Below the pieces are notes generated by a model. The model was not told the DNA's origin. It searched no databases and saw nothing but the letters and a program-made list of their open reading frames with translations. Positions 32,163-41,738 of a DNA stretch of 64,000 nucleotides are shown here, in pieces. The stretch's first letter is position 1. Each line of letters starts with the position of its first letter. Source of the DNA: Hymenobacter sp. PAMC 26628 (GTDB lineage Bacteria; Bacteroidota; Bacteroidia; Cytophagales; Hymenobacteraceae); assembly GCF_001562275.1 (NCBI RefSeq), contig NZ_CP014304.1, positions 5,146,001-5,210,000 of the forward strand, written 5' to 3'. The position numbers and the translations under genes are program-made.

Positions 32163-32164
32163 TT

Positions 32165-33073
32165 ATGGAAACAATTGCCGCTTTGGTCGTTACCTACAAC
32201 CGCTTGGCCGACCTCAAAAAGTGCCTCGACACGCTGCGCGAACAGACGCGCAAGCTCGACGCTATTTTCATTGTGAACAACGGCAGCACCGACGGCACGG
32301 CCGAGTGGCTGACCACCCAGCCCGACCTGTTGGTGACGACCCAGGCCAACCTGGGCGGGGCCGGCGGCTTCGCCACGGGCATCGACACGGCGTACCGCGC
32401 CGGCCACACCTGGATTTGGTGCATGGACGACGACTGCTTGGCCGCGCCCGACGCCCTGGCCCAGCTATTGGCCTCGCCCAACCTGGGGCCCTGCATCAAG
32501 AATTCGATGTCGGTGAGCGTGAACAGCCGCGACGAGCTAGCATTTTTCGTGGACCGCCCCAACCAGGCCTACCGCAAGGTGAGTGACATGACGGGCGTAG
32601 ACCTGATTTACGGCGTGGCCTCGTTTTTCAACGGAACGCTGGTGCACCGCAACGTAGTGGAAACCATCGGCATACCCGACAAAGACCTATTTATTTGGGG
32701 CGATGAGGTGGAGTACATGACGCGGGCCCAGAAGAACGGCTTCCCCATCGTAACGGTGCCCAGCAGCGTGTTCTACCACCCCGCCTCGTTCGACCGCGAC
32801 GGTATTCCGTGGCCCGCCGCCTGGAAGCAGTACTACGCCGTGCGCAACCAGCGCCGCGTGCTGCAAAACCAGTTCGGCAACACCCTGGGCCGGGTGCTGT
32901 ACGCCAGTTGGGCCGCCAAAGCCACCCTGCAACAGGCCCGCGCCCAGCGCGCCAATCGCCTCTACAACTTCCTGCTCTACGGCGAGGCCGCCCTTGATAG
33001 CCTAACCGGCAATTTCCGCAAGCGGCCCGATACGATCCGCACGCTGCAACTCTACAAATGGCGCAATAAGTAG
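32165..33073 (+). CDS. Glycosyltransferase family 2 (GlfT2/rhamnosyltransferase-like)
   Basis: A 302-residue GT-A enzyme: IAALVVTYNRLADLKKCLDT at the N-terminus, IFIVNNGSTDGTAEWL, the long loop LGGAGGFATGIDTAYRAGHT and the metal site WIWCMDDDCLAAPDAL (D-D-D). The acceptor part has KDLFIWGDEVEYMTRAQKNG (catalytic E-D-E-type). The G-G-A-G-G-F motif is typical of GlfT2/WbbL-like enzymes that add galactofuranose or rhamnose. Sugar specificity is inference. It is coupled to the flippase upstream. Confidence 0.92.
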   Translation: METIAALVVTYNRLADLKKCLDTLREQTRKLDAIFIVNNGSTDGTAEWLTTQPDLLVTTQANLGGAGGFATGIDTAYRAGHTWIWCMDDDCLAAPDALAQLLASPNLGPCIKNSMSVSVNSRDELAFFVDRPNQAYRKVSDMTGVDLIYGVASFFNGTLVHRNVVETIGIPDKDLFIWGDEVEYMTRAQKNGFPIVTVPSSVFYHPASFDRDGIPWPAAWKQYYAVRNQRRVLQNQFGNTLGRVLYASWAAKATLQQARAQRANRLYNFLLYGEAALDSLTGNFRKRPDTIRTLQLYKWRNK

Positions 33074-33094
33074 CTGCCAGTAAGTTATTAAACG

Positions 33095-33126
33095 AAAAGA
33101 GCGGCCTACTCAGGCCGCTCTTTTTA
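33095..33126. terminator. Bidirectional terminator
   Basis: AGAGCGGCCT (33098-33107) and AGGCCGCTCT (33112-33121) with a 4-nt loop, A4 before and T5 after. It serves the convergent GT2 and OmpA genes. Confidence 0.92.
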
Positions 33127-33162
33127 TTGACTACGCTTCGGCTAAAAAAGGCGCCGGAGCCT

Positions 33163-34365
33163 TTACTTCTGCACCACTTGAAGGCTCACGCGGCGGTTGA
33201 GGGAGCGGCCTTCTTCAGTGTCGTTGCTGGCCAGGTTATCGAGGGCCCCGTAGCCCGCCGACGTCAAGCGGTTGGCCGGCACGCCCATGCCCACGAGGGT
33301 CGTCATGGCTGCCTTGGCGCGCTCCTGGCTTAAGCGCAAGTTGGTGTAGGGGCTACCCGAGCTGTCAGTGTAGCCGCCCAGCTTCACCTTGGCCGCCGGA
33401 AACCGCTTAAGGATGCTGGCGATGTTGGAGAGCTGCCACAGCGACTCGTTGGTTAGGATGGCCTTGTTGGATTCGAAATAAATGCGGTCAAAACCAATCC
33501 AGCCTTTGGAAGGATCTACTAGATCAACCTCTTTGGTAGGATCGATGAGGAACTGGTAAAGTTTACTCTCGGTTGAGTTAGACCCGATGATTTGACGCAC
33601 GCCGTTCTTTAGCTTGAGCACCACCGGCACCGCCGTTTTGCCTCGGGCCGCGTCGGCCGCCGACGTTAGGCTGGCCACCGGCACAGCGGTGTAGGGCCGG
33701 CTCGGCGGGGGCCCCGGCTCGGCGGCGGCCGTCGCGGCCACTTCGGCCTCGGGGTTGCGGGTGCCCAGAATGTAGCCAAGCTCGGCCACCGCGATGAAGC
33801 CTACGCCCAGCAGCAGCGCGCCGGCGTGCCGCGTTACCCATGACGGGGCCCCGGCGGCTGAGCGGGCGGCCGCGGGCGCGGCGGCAAATTCGGCGTTGGC
33901 TAGCGGGGCCCCTACGGCCGATGCAACGCTCGGTTGGGACTGCAGCCACTGGCTCAACTCTTGGGCCGTCCAGTCGTTTTGGGCCACTAGGCCACCCATA
34001 ATGCTGAGCGCCGCGCCGCTCACTTGCTCCACCAGCTGGTTCACCGATGCGGTTTGGATGCCAGCGGCCGTGGCTACGCCGTGCACTTTGCCGTGGTAGC
34101 GGTCGTCAAGTGCAGTTTTCACCAGGTCTGCATCAGCATTGGGCTGTGGCGATGCATGCGCGGCGCGGGCCGCAGTCCAAAGCGAGTCGCGGCCGCTTGA
34201 CTGCCCGGCCAGCTCCTTAAAGGTGCTCATGACTAGGTCGGCTACGCGCGAAATGGCCAGCTGCACGCCCACTTGGTGCTCGGCCGCTAGGGGCCCAGTG
34301 GGGGCTGGGCCGTGCGCCCGAAGGAAGTTTTTGATGTCTTCCGGCATGTTGTGTAGCGTGGCCAT
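33163..34365 (-). CDS. DUF937 - OmpA fusion envelope protein
   Basis: A 400-residue protein. Residues 1-170 match DUF937 (LVKTALDDRYHGKVHGVATA, MGGLVAQNDWTAQELSQWLQ). A single membrane segment near 200 (HAGALLLGVGFIAVAELGYI) follows an alanine-rich linker. Residues 285-400 form an OmpA domain (IYFESNKAILTNESLWQLSN, KLGGYTDSSGSPYTNLRLSQ, ERAKAAMTTLVGMGV, NRRVSL), which binds peptidoglycan. The protein would span the inner membrane with OmpA in the periplasm. There is no N-terminal signal. It may hold the cell wall to an inner structure. Confidence 0.88.
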   Translation of the reverse strand: MATLHNMPEDIKNFLRAHGPAPTGPLAAEHQVGVQLAISRVADLVMSTFKELAGQSSGRDSLWTAARAAHASPQPNADADLVKTALDDRYHGKVHGVATAAGIQTASVNQLVEQVSGAALSIMGGLVAQNDWTAQELSQWLQSQPSVASAVGAPLANAEFAAAPAAARSAAGAPSWVTRHAGALLLGVGFIAVAELGYILGTRNPEAEVAATAAAEPGPPPSRPYTAVPVASLTSAADAARGKTAVPVVLKLKNGVRQIIGSNSTESKLYQFLIDPTKEVDLVDPSKGWIGFDRIYFESNKAILTNESLWQLSNIASILKRFPAAKVKLGGYTDSSGSPYTNLRLSQERAKAAMTTLVGMGVPANRLTSAGYGALDNLASNDTEEGRSLNRRVSLQVVQK

Positions 34366-34698
34366 AGCAGGGGGAGGCGAAGGATTAAAGAGAAAAGGTG
34401 CTGGTTTTTATGGCTTCAGTACCAACCGGACATACGAAAGCCGGCCTGCTGAGGATGGGGCCCTGGCTAAAGATGCAAAACGGGTTTTTGCCGGGGCCCG
34501 CCCCAGCAGCGCATGCAGCGTGCCAAGCGACTTTTTAAGTCCCCGAGCCTGCGGGGCGTAGCGGATAATTACAGTTTCCTCAGCGCGTTGCCACATAAAA
34601 CTGCGCAGTTTGTTCTCTTCAAATATAAAGTATATTAAAGAAAATATATTATTTGTATCCGAAAAAATTGGCCCCGATGCCCGCGCCCCGGGTCAGAG
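34366..34698. other. Intergenic region upstream of the DUF937-OmpA gene
   Basis: About 330 bp. An AT-rich block at 34618-34660 holds the promoter noted below. A 62-codon frame on the minus strand (34408-34596) shows no family and probably is not a gene. Confidence 0.4.
34620..34627 (-). promoter_or_regulatory. Candidate -7 box (TATATTTG) for the DUF937-OmpA gene
   Basis: Minus-strand TATATTTG is a full match to TAnnTTTG, about 250 bp before the start codon. No good -33 TTG is visible at the expected distance, so the call is moderate. Confidence 0.45.
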
Positions 34699-35250
34699 CT
34701 ACAGCTGCTCGACGCGGCCGCCGGGGTACACTACGAACGTAGCGCTGTCGAGGACCAAGGCCCCGGCCTTGTTTTGGGCGCGGTAGGCGTGCACCAGCTG
34801 GGTGCCCAGGCGGGCCGAGTCTTTCACGCCAATGAAGCTGTTGGCAATGACCAGCAGCGAGTCGTTGTGCTTGTTGGCCTTACCGTAGAGGGCCATGATG
34901 GCAGCGGTTTTGGCCGGCGCGTCGTGGCGGGCTAGCGAAGCTTTGTAGTTGGCCAGCGCTTGGTTGCGGGGCGTCAGGGCATCGTCGAAGGCCTGCATGG
35001 CTACCACGCCCTTGACGGCGGCTTCGTTTATTTTGGTGTAGGCGGCGGGGGCTCCCCAGCGCACGGGCTCGTAGCCGGGGAAGGCGGCGGCGTGGGCCGC
35101 CACGTACTTGGCCACTGCCTGCTGCAAAGTATCATTGGGGGCGGCGGCTTTCGCCGCCGGTGACCCGGCGGCGGTCTTGTCTGACGGGGCGGAGGAGTTG
35201 CAGCCGGTGGCGACCAACAAAAAAACGAGCGCGGGAAAAAGGTTCTTCAT
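34699..35250 (-). CDS. Hypothetical lipoprotein, 183 aa
   Basis: MKNLFPALVFLLVATGCNSS is a clear lipoprotein signal with lipobox ATGC. The mature protein is helical and charged (LQQAVAKYVAAHAAAFPGYE, AFDDALTPRNQALANYKASL, IMALYGKANKHNDSLLVIAN) and ends in a beta-like ALVLDSATFVVYPGGRVEQL. I recognise no family. It probably sits on the periplasmic face of a membrane. Confidence 0.78.
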   Translation of the reverse strand: MKNLFPALVFLLVATGCNSSAPSDKTAAGSPAAKAAAPNDTLQQAVAKYVAAHAAAFPGYEPVRWGAPAAYTKINEAAVKGVVAMQAFDDALTPRNQALANYKASLARHDAPAKTAAIMALYGKANKHNDSLLVIANSFIGVKDSARLGTQLVHAYRAQNKAGALVLDSATFVVYPGGRVEQL

Positions 35251-35623
35251 GGCGGGGGCGGGCTATTGGACGATGCGAAGTAAGGGGCTGGCCGCTGGAC
35301 AGCCAAGCCCCAGGGGGCCGCCCCAAGTAGTCAAGGCGTTAGCCCAACCGTTGCGCCGCTTTACGGTGGGGCGCGTTGTGGAGTTTCCGCGGGGCGGGCC
35401 CAGCGGTGGGCGAGGCTTCGGGCGCGGTGCGGGCCAAATGGCAGGTTTATTGCGCAACCGCCGATGGACTAAAATCCGTATGCCTCAGCGAATTCAATCG
35501 GTCGGGGGCTTTTCTTTGAGGAATGCGCACGGGCAACGTAGTGCCACGGCCGAACTATTTTTGTCGCAAAGTTTGCAAAACTGCTTTATATCTTCTTAAT
35601 TCAGCTTATTGAATATTTCGCTC

Positions 35624-36400
35624 ATGATGTCATTTCTCCGATTGCGCTTGCTAGGTTGGGTATGGTTGCTAGGGTTGGGGGGCTGCGTGACGCAGCAGAA
35701 ACTGCCGTATCTGCAAGGCAATGGCTACTCGACGCAAAAACCAGTGGAGGTGGTCAATGCCCGCCCAGCGTACCTGCTCCAGCCCGGCGACGTGCTCAGC
35801 ATCCGGGTGCAGAGCGTGCAGCCTGCCCTAAGCGAAATTTTTAACGTGCCGGGGCCCCAGAGCATGGTGTCGGGCGACCCCAGCACCCTCTACCTCACGG
35901 GCTACCCCATCGACGAGGCCGGTGCCATCAACCTGCCCACGGTGGGCCGCCTCAAGGTGACGGGCCTCAGCCTGACTCAGGCGCAGGCGTTGCTCGAGCA
36001 GAAGGTGGGCGCCTACGTGCGCGACGCCAATGTGCTGGTGAAGCTGCTGAGTTTTAAAATCACAGTACTGGGCGAAGTGCGCTTGCCGGGCCGTTACTTC
36101 ATTTACAACCCACAGGCCACCGTGCTCGAAGCCCTGGGCATGGCCGGCGACCTTACCGAATTCGGCAACCGCCAGAATGTGAAGCTCGTTCGGCAAACCG
36201 CTAAGGGGTCGGAAGTCGTATTGATAAACCTAACTGACCCTAACCTGCTGCAATCGCCTTATTACTACCTGCTGCCAAACGATGCCCTGTACGTGGAACC
36301 GCTGAAAGCGCGCACGGACCGGGGCAATGCCAATAATTTAGGCCTGGTGTTTGCCGGTATTTCTGCCATTGTGCTGCTGATTAGCTACCTTACCAAATAA
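35624..36400 (+). CDS. Wza-like polysaccharide export lipoprotein (second copy)
   Basis: From ATG 35624 (a second ATG follows at 35627) the product has a lipoprotein signal, MMSFLRLRLLGWVWLLGLGG then C. It continues with the Poly_export domain (YLLQPGDVLSIRVQSVQPAL), an SLBB domain (FKITVLGEVRLPGRYFIYNP) and a C-terminal hydrophobic end (LGLVFAGISAIVLLISYLTK). It has the same architecture and length as the Wza-like protein at 5299 but differs in sequence, so the two are old paralogues. It lies 64 bp upstream of its wzc partner. Confidence 0.92.
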   Translation: MMSFLRLRLLGWVWLLGLGGCVTQQKLPYLQGNGYSTQKPVEVVNARPAYLLQPGDVLSIRVQSVQPALSEIFNVPGPQSMVSGDPSTLYLTGYPIDEAGAINLPTVGRLKVTGLSLTQAQALLEQKVGAYVRDANVLVKLLSFKITVLGEVRLPGRYFIYNPQATVLEALGMAGDLTEFGNRQNVKLVRQTAKGSEVVLINLTDPNLLQSPYYYLLPNDALYVEPLKARTDRGNANNLGLVFAGISAIVLLISYLTK

Positions 36401-36464
36401 ATAAACGGGTTTAACCGATTGACTCTTGGGTTTTTACCCAAGCTAGATATACCTCTGGATACTT

Positions 36465-38852
36465 ATGGAAGCGCGTCCTGCCCCTTTTGCTGCCGAATTA
36501 GATTTACACGAGCTTTTCTTCAAGCTTCGCCGCCGCTGGACTTGGTTCGTCGCGGCCCTGGCCATCGCCGGGGCCCTGGCCTGGGTGTACCTGCAAGTGA
36601 AAGCCCCGGTGTACGATTTCCAGTCCACCCTGCTCATCGGCGACCAATCGACGGGCTCTAAGCAGGCCCAGGAGCTGTTGCAGCTGCTTGATAGCAAGCC
36701 CAAGGGCCTCAAGCTGGAAGACGAAGTAGGCCTCCTTACTTCGTCGGGCATGATGCGGCGCACACTGGCCCAGCTGCCGTTTTCGGTGAGCTACTACGCC
36801 GAGCCCAGCTCGTGGCTGAACTTGGTGCGGCCGCTGCAAGTGCGCGAGCGGGCGGCCGGCGACATGCCCTTCTGGGTGGTGGCCGTGCCGGGCCGGCCCC
36901 AGCTCACGGGCGTCCCCATTTACGTGGAAACGCTGCCGGGCAATAAGTTTCGGGTGCACGCCGACGCTAAGCGTGGCCAGCTGCGCCAGCTGGCTACCGG
37001 CGACCTGGTGCGCGAGGTGGCCGACGTGGAATTTGACCAGACTGTGGCCGCCGGCGACACGCTGCGCAGCCCGCTGCTGACGGTGGTGTTCCGCCCCGAG
37101 CCTGACCAGCTAGGCGGTAGTAAAGCCAACTATTTTTTCAAGCTCAACGATTTGGCCAGCCTCACGGCCGAGTACCAGGCCCGCCTCAAGGTGCGCCCCA
37201 CCGACCACGAGTCGCGCATCCTGGAGCTGACCACCTCAGGCACCGTGCCGGCCAAGGAGACCCAGTTTCTCAACACGCTGATGGCCACCTACGTGCAGGA
37301 CGACTTAAATCAGAAAAACCAAGTGGGTAGCAAAACCCTGGCCTTTCTCGACAATGAAATCAATAAGCTGTCGGGTTCAAAAACGCGTGCCGCCCAGGAT
37401 TTGAGCACCTTCCGTTCGCAAAACAGCGTGGTGGACGCCGGGGCCCAGTCGGGCGTGGGCATTCAACAGCAAAACGAGCTGACCGCAACCCGCAACCGCT
37501 TGGCAACTAACCGCCGCTACTACGAAAACATGCTCTCCTATTTGCGCGCCCACCGCGGCGCCGGCAGCGTAACGGCCCTGAGCAGCGGCGGCATCGACGA
37601 CCCGGCCACGACTGGCCTCATCCAGCAGCTTTCGGAACTAGGCAGCCAGCGCGCGGCCCTGATTGTGAACGCCAGCGAAATTAACCCCCTGGTGGTGGTG
37701 CTGGACGAGAAGATCAGCACGACCAAGGAGCTGCTTATTCAAACCCTGACCGGGCTGGTAAACTCATCGACCAGCTCGCTGCGCGACGCCGATCAGCAGT
37801 TGGGCGAGGTGCGCGGCCAGCTGAGCCGGATGCCCGAAAATGAGCGCCAGCTTGGCTCGCTGCGCACCAACTCGGAGTTCAACGAAAAGAACTATAACTA
37901 CCTGGTGGAGAAGCGTAACGAGGCGGCCATTGCCTTGGCCACCAACGCCACCGACAAGAAAATTGTGGATGCCGCCAAGCAGAACGGCCTGGGGCCCTCG
38001 GCGCCCAAGCCGCTGCTAGTGGGCCTGCTGGCGCTGCTGGCCGGCCTGGTGCTGCCGGCCGCCTTCGTGCTGATGCAGGACAAAACCAACCGCCGCGTGC
38101 AAAGCAAGGAAGACCTGGCCCGCCTCACTGGCATTCCGCTGCTGGGGGCCATTCCGCACGGCTCCGATGAGGACAAGCAAACCATGCTGCACGACCCGCG
38201 CAGCGCCATTGCGGAAGCTTTCCGGGCGGTGCGCGTGAACCTGCAATACCTCTCGGCCGGCCTCGATAAGCGCGTGATTGGCGTTACGTCTTCCGTGCCG
38301 GGCGAGGGCAAGAGCTTTTGCACCGTGAACTTGGCCGCTGAGCTGGCCCAGAGCGGCCGCCGGGTGGCGGTGCTGGAGTGCGATATGCGCCGGCCCACGC
38401 TAGCCGGTTACTTCGGCATCGACCGCCGCGCCGAGCATGGTCTTAGCACCTATTTGGAAGGCACTAGCACGCTCGCCGAGGCCCGCAGTACCACCAGCAT
38501 TCCCGGCCTTGACGTGTTCTGTTGCGGCCCACTGCCCCAAAACCCCACGCGCTTGATTGAAAGCGCGCGGCTGGGTGAACTGGTGCAGCAACTGCGCAGC
38601 GAATACGACTACCTGCTGGTGGATATTCCGCCGCTGGGCTACGTGTCAGAGTTTCTGGTACTACTGCAATACCTCGACGCCAAGGTGTACGTGGTGCGCC
38701 AGAACTACACGGACCGCTCGCTGGTGAGCCAAATCAGCGAAATGCACCGCGACCACAAGGTGAAGCAGCTCTACCTGCTCATCAACGACGTACGCTTTGC
38801 TAACACCTACGAGTACCGCTACAAAGCCAACGCTTATAAATATGGGGCGTAG
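36465..38852 (+). CDS. Wzc-like polysaccharide co-polymerase with BY-kinase domain (second copy)
   Basis: A 795-residue inner-membrane protein. Wzz domain with TM1 near 28-45 (FVAALAIAGALAWVYLQVKA), long coiled coil to about 480, TM2 near 515 (LLVGLLALLAGLVLPAAFVL), then a tyrosine kinase: Walker A TSSVPGEGKSFCTVNLAAEL, Walker A' VAVLECDMRRP and Walker B YDYLLVDIPPL. The second acidic residue of A' is preceded by E-C-D rather than D-x-D. The C-terminus ends in a tyrosine cluster (YEYRYKANAYKYGA). It works with the Wza partner upstream to set chain length and drive export. Confidence 0.94.
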   Translation: MEARPAPFAAELDLHELFFKLRRRWTWFVAALAIAGALAWVYLQVKAPVYDFQSTLLIGDQSTGSKQAQELLQLLDSKPKGLKLEDEVGLLTSSGMMRRTLAQLPFSVSYYAEPSSWLNLVRPLQVRERAAGDMPFWVVAVPGRPQLTGVPIYVETLPGNKFRVHADAKRGQLRQLATGDLVREVADVEFDQTVAAGDTLRSPLLTVVFRPEPDQLGGSKANYFFKLNDLASLTAEYQARLKVRPTDHESRILELTTSGTVPAKETQFLNTLMATYVQDDLNQKNQVGSKTLAFLDNEINKLSGSKTRAAQDLSTFRSQNSVVDAGAQSGVGIQQQNELTATRNRLATNRRYYENMLSYLRAHRGAGSVTALSSGGIDDPATTGLIQQLSELGSQRAALIVNASEINPLVVVLDEKISTTKELLIQTLTGLVNSSTSSLRDADQQLGEVRGQLSRMPENERQLGSLRTNSEFNEKNYNYLVEKRNEAAIALATNATDKKIVDAAKQNGLGPSAPKPLLVGLLALLAGLVLPAAFVLMQDKTNRRVQSKEDLARLTGIPLLGAIPHGSDEDKQTMLHDPRSAIAEAFRAVRVNLQYLSAGLDKRVIGVTSSVPGEGKSFCTVNLAAELAQSGRRVAVLECDMRRPTLAGYFGIDRRAEHGLSTYLEGTSTLAEARSTTSIPGLDVFCCGPLPQNPTRLIESARLGELVQQLRSEYDYLLVDIPPLGYVSEFLVLLQYLDAKVYVVRQNYTDRSLVSQISEMHRDHKVKQLYLLINDVRFANTYEYRYKANAYKYGA

Positions 38853-38891
38853 GGCCCCCGGCAGGTACGCCCATTTTCTTCTGCCTCCGCT

Positions 38892-40472
38892 ATGGCCGTA
38901 ACCACCCAAAACCTGTCTTCGGCCGCCGTGCGCGGCGTGCAATGGACAACGGCGGCCACGGTGCTCACAGCCGTGATGCAGATTGGCTACACCGCCGTGA
39001 TGGCCCGCCTACTCGACCCCGCCGCCTTCGGGCTGGTGGCCATGGCGGGCGTAGTGCTGCGCTTCGGCAGCTACTTCGCCGAAATGGGCCTGGGCCACGC
39101 CTTGGTGCAGCGCGCCAAAATTGATGCCCACGACGTGCGGGCCACCTTCACGGCGTCGCTGGGTCTGGGGCTGGCCGTGGCGGGCATTGCTTGGCTGGGG
39201 GCTCCGCTGGCGGTGTTGTTCCTAAAAAACGAAGCCGTGGTACCACTGGTGCGGATGCAGGCGCTGGGCTTTATAATTGTGGGCCTGGGGGCTACCGCCA
39301 CCAGCCTGCTGCGCCGCGAAATGCGCTTCGAGGTCATTGCCAAGGTGGAAGTGGCGGCCTACGTGCTGGGCTACGGCGGCGTGGGCATTACGCTGGCCAT
39401 GCTGGGCGCGGGTGTGTGGAGCCTGGTAGCGGCCAGCTTGGCCCAGCAATTTTTCGCGGCCTTGCTGAACTACTTGGTGGTACGGCACTCGCTGCGTTTC
39501 ATCTTCGATCGGGCCCCCTACGCCCGGCTGCTGGGCTACGGCGGGCGGGTGTCGGTGGTGGGTTTTTTGGAGTTCATCAACGGAAACCTCGACACGCTGC
39601 TGATCGGGCGACTGCTGGGTTCGGTGCTGCTGGGCATTTACAACCGGGCCTACATGCTGCTGTATTTGCCCATGTATTTCCTGACGAACAGCTTGGCGCG
39701 GGTGGCCTTCCCGGCCTTCAGCAAAATCCAGGACGACCTGCCCCGCACCCGGGCCCTGTACCTCACCAGTAGCACGCTGGTGGCCACCGTGGTGCTGCCC
39801 GTGTGCGCCGGCGTAGCCGTGGCCGCCCCCGAGCTAGTGCAGGTGCTGCTGGGGCCCCGGTGGGCGGCGTCGGTGCCCATTCTGCGGGTGTTGTGCCTGT
39901 CGATTCCTCTGAGTATGACCACATTGTTTGCCGGCGTAGTGGCCGACGCCCGGGCCAACCTGAAGCAAAAAACCATTCTAAATCTAGAGTTTATGGCCCT
40001 GCTGGCGGGGCTCTTTTGGGGCCTGAAGGGCTACGGGTTAGCCGGTATTGCCGGGGCCATCGGCACGGGCGAGGTGGTACGCACCTTCCTTTACATGCGC
40101 ATCACGCACCGCGATATCGGCATCCCGTACGGCCGGCTGTTTGCCATTTATAAGCCGGGGGTGCTGAACGCCGCCGCTGTGGGCCTGGGCCTGCTGGCGG
40201 TGGCCACGCTGGTGCGCCCGCTGCACGCGCCCGCCCTGGTGGCCCTGCTTGCCCAGATAGCCGCTGGGGCCCTGGTGCTGGGCGCGGTGGTGCTGCGCTG
40301 GCCCTCGGCCGAGCTGCGGCCCATGTTGCAGCAAAGCCTGGTGCGGTTGCGCGGCCTGCGCCAGATGCCCGCTTCGGCTCACCCAGGCCTGGCCCGCTAC
40401 ACGGCGTTTTTGGAACGCCGGCCTAGTGTGTCGCCCGTGTTCGAAACCTTCGACCAGCCGCTCGCGCAATGA
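38892..40472 (+). CDS. Lipopolysaccharide/oligosaccharide flippase (WzxC-like)
   Basis: A 526-residue MOP-superfamily protein with about 14 membrane segments. The N-terminus AAVRGVQWTTAATVLTAVMQ then IGYTAVMARLLDPAAFGLVA fits the WzxC/TuaB subgroup, distinct from the Wzx at 30804. A 50-residue soluble tail follows the last helix. Having two different flippases suggests two repeat units or two lipid-linked substrates. It overlaps the next glycosyltransferase by 4 bp (ATGA), so the two are translationally coupled. Confidence 0.92.
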   Translation: MAVTTQNLSSAAVRGVQWTTAATVLTAVMQIGYTAVMARLLDPAAFGLVAMAGVVLRFGSYFAEMGLGHALVQRAKIDAHDVRATFTASLGLGLAVAGIAWLGAPLAVLFLKNEAVVPLVRMQALGFIIVGLGATATSLLRREMRFEVIAKVEVAAYVLGYGGVGITLAMLGAGVWSLVAASLAQQFFAALLNYLVVRHSLRFIFDRAPYARLLGYGGRVSVVGFLEFINGNLDTLLIGRLLGSVLLGIYNRAYMLLYLPMYFLTNSLARVAFPAFSKIQDDLPRTRALYLTSSTLVATVVLPVCAGVAVAAPELVQVLLGPRWAASVPILRVLCLSIPLSMTTLFAGVVADARANLKQKTILNLEFMALLAGLFWGLKGYGLAGIAGAIGTGEVVRTFLYMRITHRDIGIPYGRLFAIYKPGVLNAAAVGLGLLAVATLVRPLHAPALVALLAQIAAGALVLGAVVLRWPSAELRPMLQQSLVRLRGLRQMPASAHPGLARYTAFLERRPSVSPVFETFDQPLAQ

Positions 40473-41704
40473 ACATCCTGCTCACTTCGCTGCAAGTGCC
40501 AGGCGCCGCTTCGGGCGTGCGGGTGCACTACGAGCGCTTGGCGGCCCTGCTGCGCGCCCAAGACCACCGCGTTACTGTGGTGACGCAGGACGACCTGAAG
40601 CCGTGGGTGCGCCGTGCCATCGGCGCGGTGCGCCGTGGGCTGGGGCTGTTGCCCGGCCAACTGGGCAAGCGAGTGGGACTGGAGCTGGGCCAGGTAGCCG
40701 AAATTTATTTTGCCATTGACCGCCGCCAGGCTTACGATGTGGTGAATGCCCAGGACGTGGCCAGCGGCTGGGCCGCCCGCCTGGCCCTGCGCGACCGGGT
40801 GCCCGTGGTGGTGACGGGCCACTACAACGACCACCCGGGCGAGGAAGTAGTTATTCAGTTAGGGCTGCCGCCGGCGAGCCGGGCGGCCCGCTTTGAGGTG
40901 CGGTGGTACAACTTTTTGCTGCGCCGCACCCAGTTTTTCCTGGGAATCTCGGAGTACGCGCTGCGCCTCACGCGGCCGTTTTTGCCCGCCGGGGCCCAAA
41001 CGGCCATCGCTCACAACGGCGTGGACATGGCCGCCTTTGCGCCGCCCGCCGCCGCTGGGGCCCCGGCTGGCAACGGGCCCGATTTGCGGGCTCTATTTCC
41101 GGGCCGGCCCATTATCCTTAACATCGGCCAGCTTGAAGCCCGCAAAAACCAGCAGTACTTGGTGGCCGTGGCCGCGGAACTGCGGCAGTTGCACCTCGGC
41201 TGCGTGACGGTGCTGGTGGGCAAGGGCGAAGACGAGGCGATGCTGCGGGTCCTCATCGCCCAGCACGGCCTGGAAAGCGACGTGGTGCTGCTCGGCTACC
41301 ACACGCAGGTGGCCGCCCTGCTGCACACCTCCGACGTGTACGTACACACCGCTGCCCGCGAAAACTGTCCCTATGCCGTCATCGAGGCGCTGGCCGCCGG
41401 CTGTCCGGTGCTGGCCTTAGCCGCTGGCGGTAGCCCCGAGCTGCTGGCCGCCACGCCCGAAGCCTCCATTCCGCAGGCCACTACCCCCGCGGCGGTGGCG
41501 GCCCAGTTGGCCGATTTGCTGGCTGACCCCGCCGCGCTGCGCGGCTTGCAGCAGCGCCAGTACGCCTACGCCCGGCCCCGCTTCGACGTGGCCGCGATGG
41601 TGCGCTCCACAGTGGCATTCTACCGCCAAGCGTCCGGGCTAGCCCCCGCCGGGGCCCCCGTAGCCCCGCTGCCCGTAGCGGCTGTGGAAGCCCAATCCGT
41701 ATAG
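40469..41704 (+). CDS. Glycosyltransferase family 4
   Basis: A 411-residue GT-B enzyme. The N-terminal domain has LLTSLQVPGAASGVRVHYER, and the donor domain has IILNIGQLEARKNQQYLVAV near 210, VLLGYHTQVAALLHTSDVYV near 275 and HTAARENCPYAVIEALAAGC near 295, with the E-x7-E pair. It transfers an unknown sugar to the lipid-linked unit in the cytoplasm. It overlaps the flippase gene by 4 bp. Confidence 0.93.
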   Translation: MNILLTSLQVPGAASGVRVHYERLAALLRAQDHRVTVVTQDDLKPWVRRAIGAVRRGLGLLPGQLGKRVGLELGQVAEIYFAIDRRQAYDVVNAQDVASGWAARLALRDRVPVVVTGHYNDHPGEEVVIQLGLPPASRAARFEVRWYNFLLRRTQFFLGISEYALRLTRPFLPAGAQTAIAHNGVDMAAFAPPAAAGAPAGNGPDLRALFPGRPIILNIGQLEARKNQQYLVAVAAELRQLHLGCVTVLVGKGEDEAMLRVLIAQHGLESDVVLLGYHTQVAALLHTSDVYVHTAARENCPYAVIEALAAGCPVLALAAGGSPELLAATPEASIPQATTPAAVAAQLADLLADPAALRGLQQRQYAYARPRFDVAAMVRSTVAFYRQASGLAPAGAPVAPLPVAAVEAQSV

Positions 41705-41738
41705 CATAGCCTGCCCGGGCCTTCTTTACTGTTATTCT

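Noticed and set aside
34408..34596. A 62-codon minus-strand frame between the OmpA and lipoprotein genes
   Set aside because: No family, no signal peptide, and it overlaps the predicted leader of the OmpA gene.
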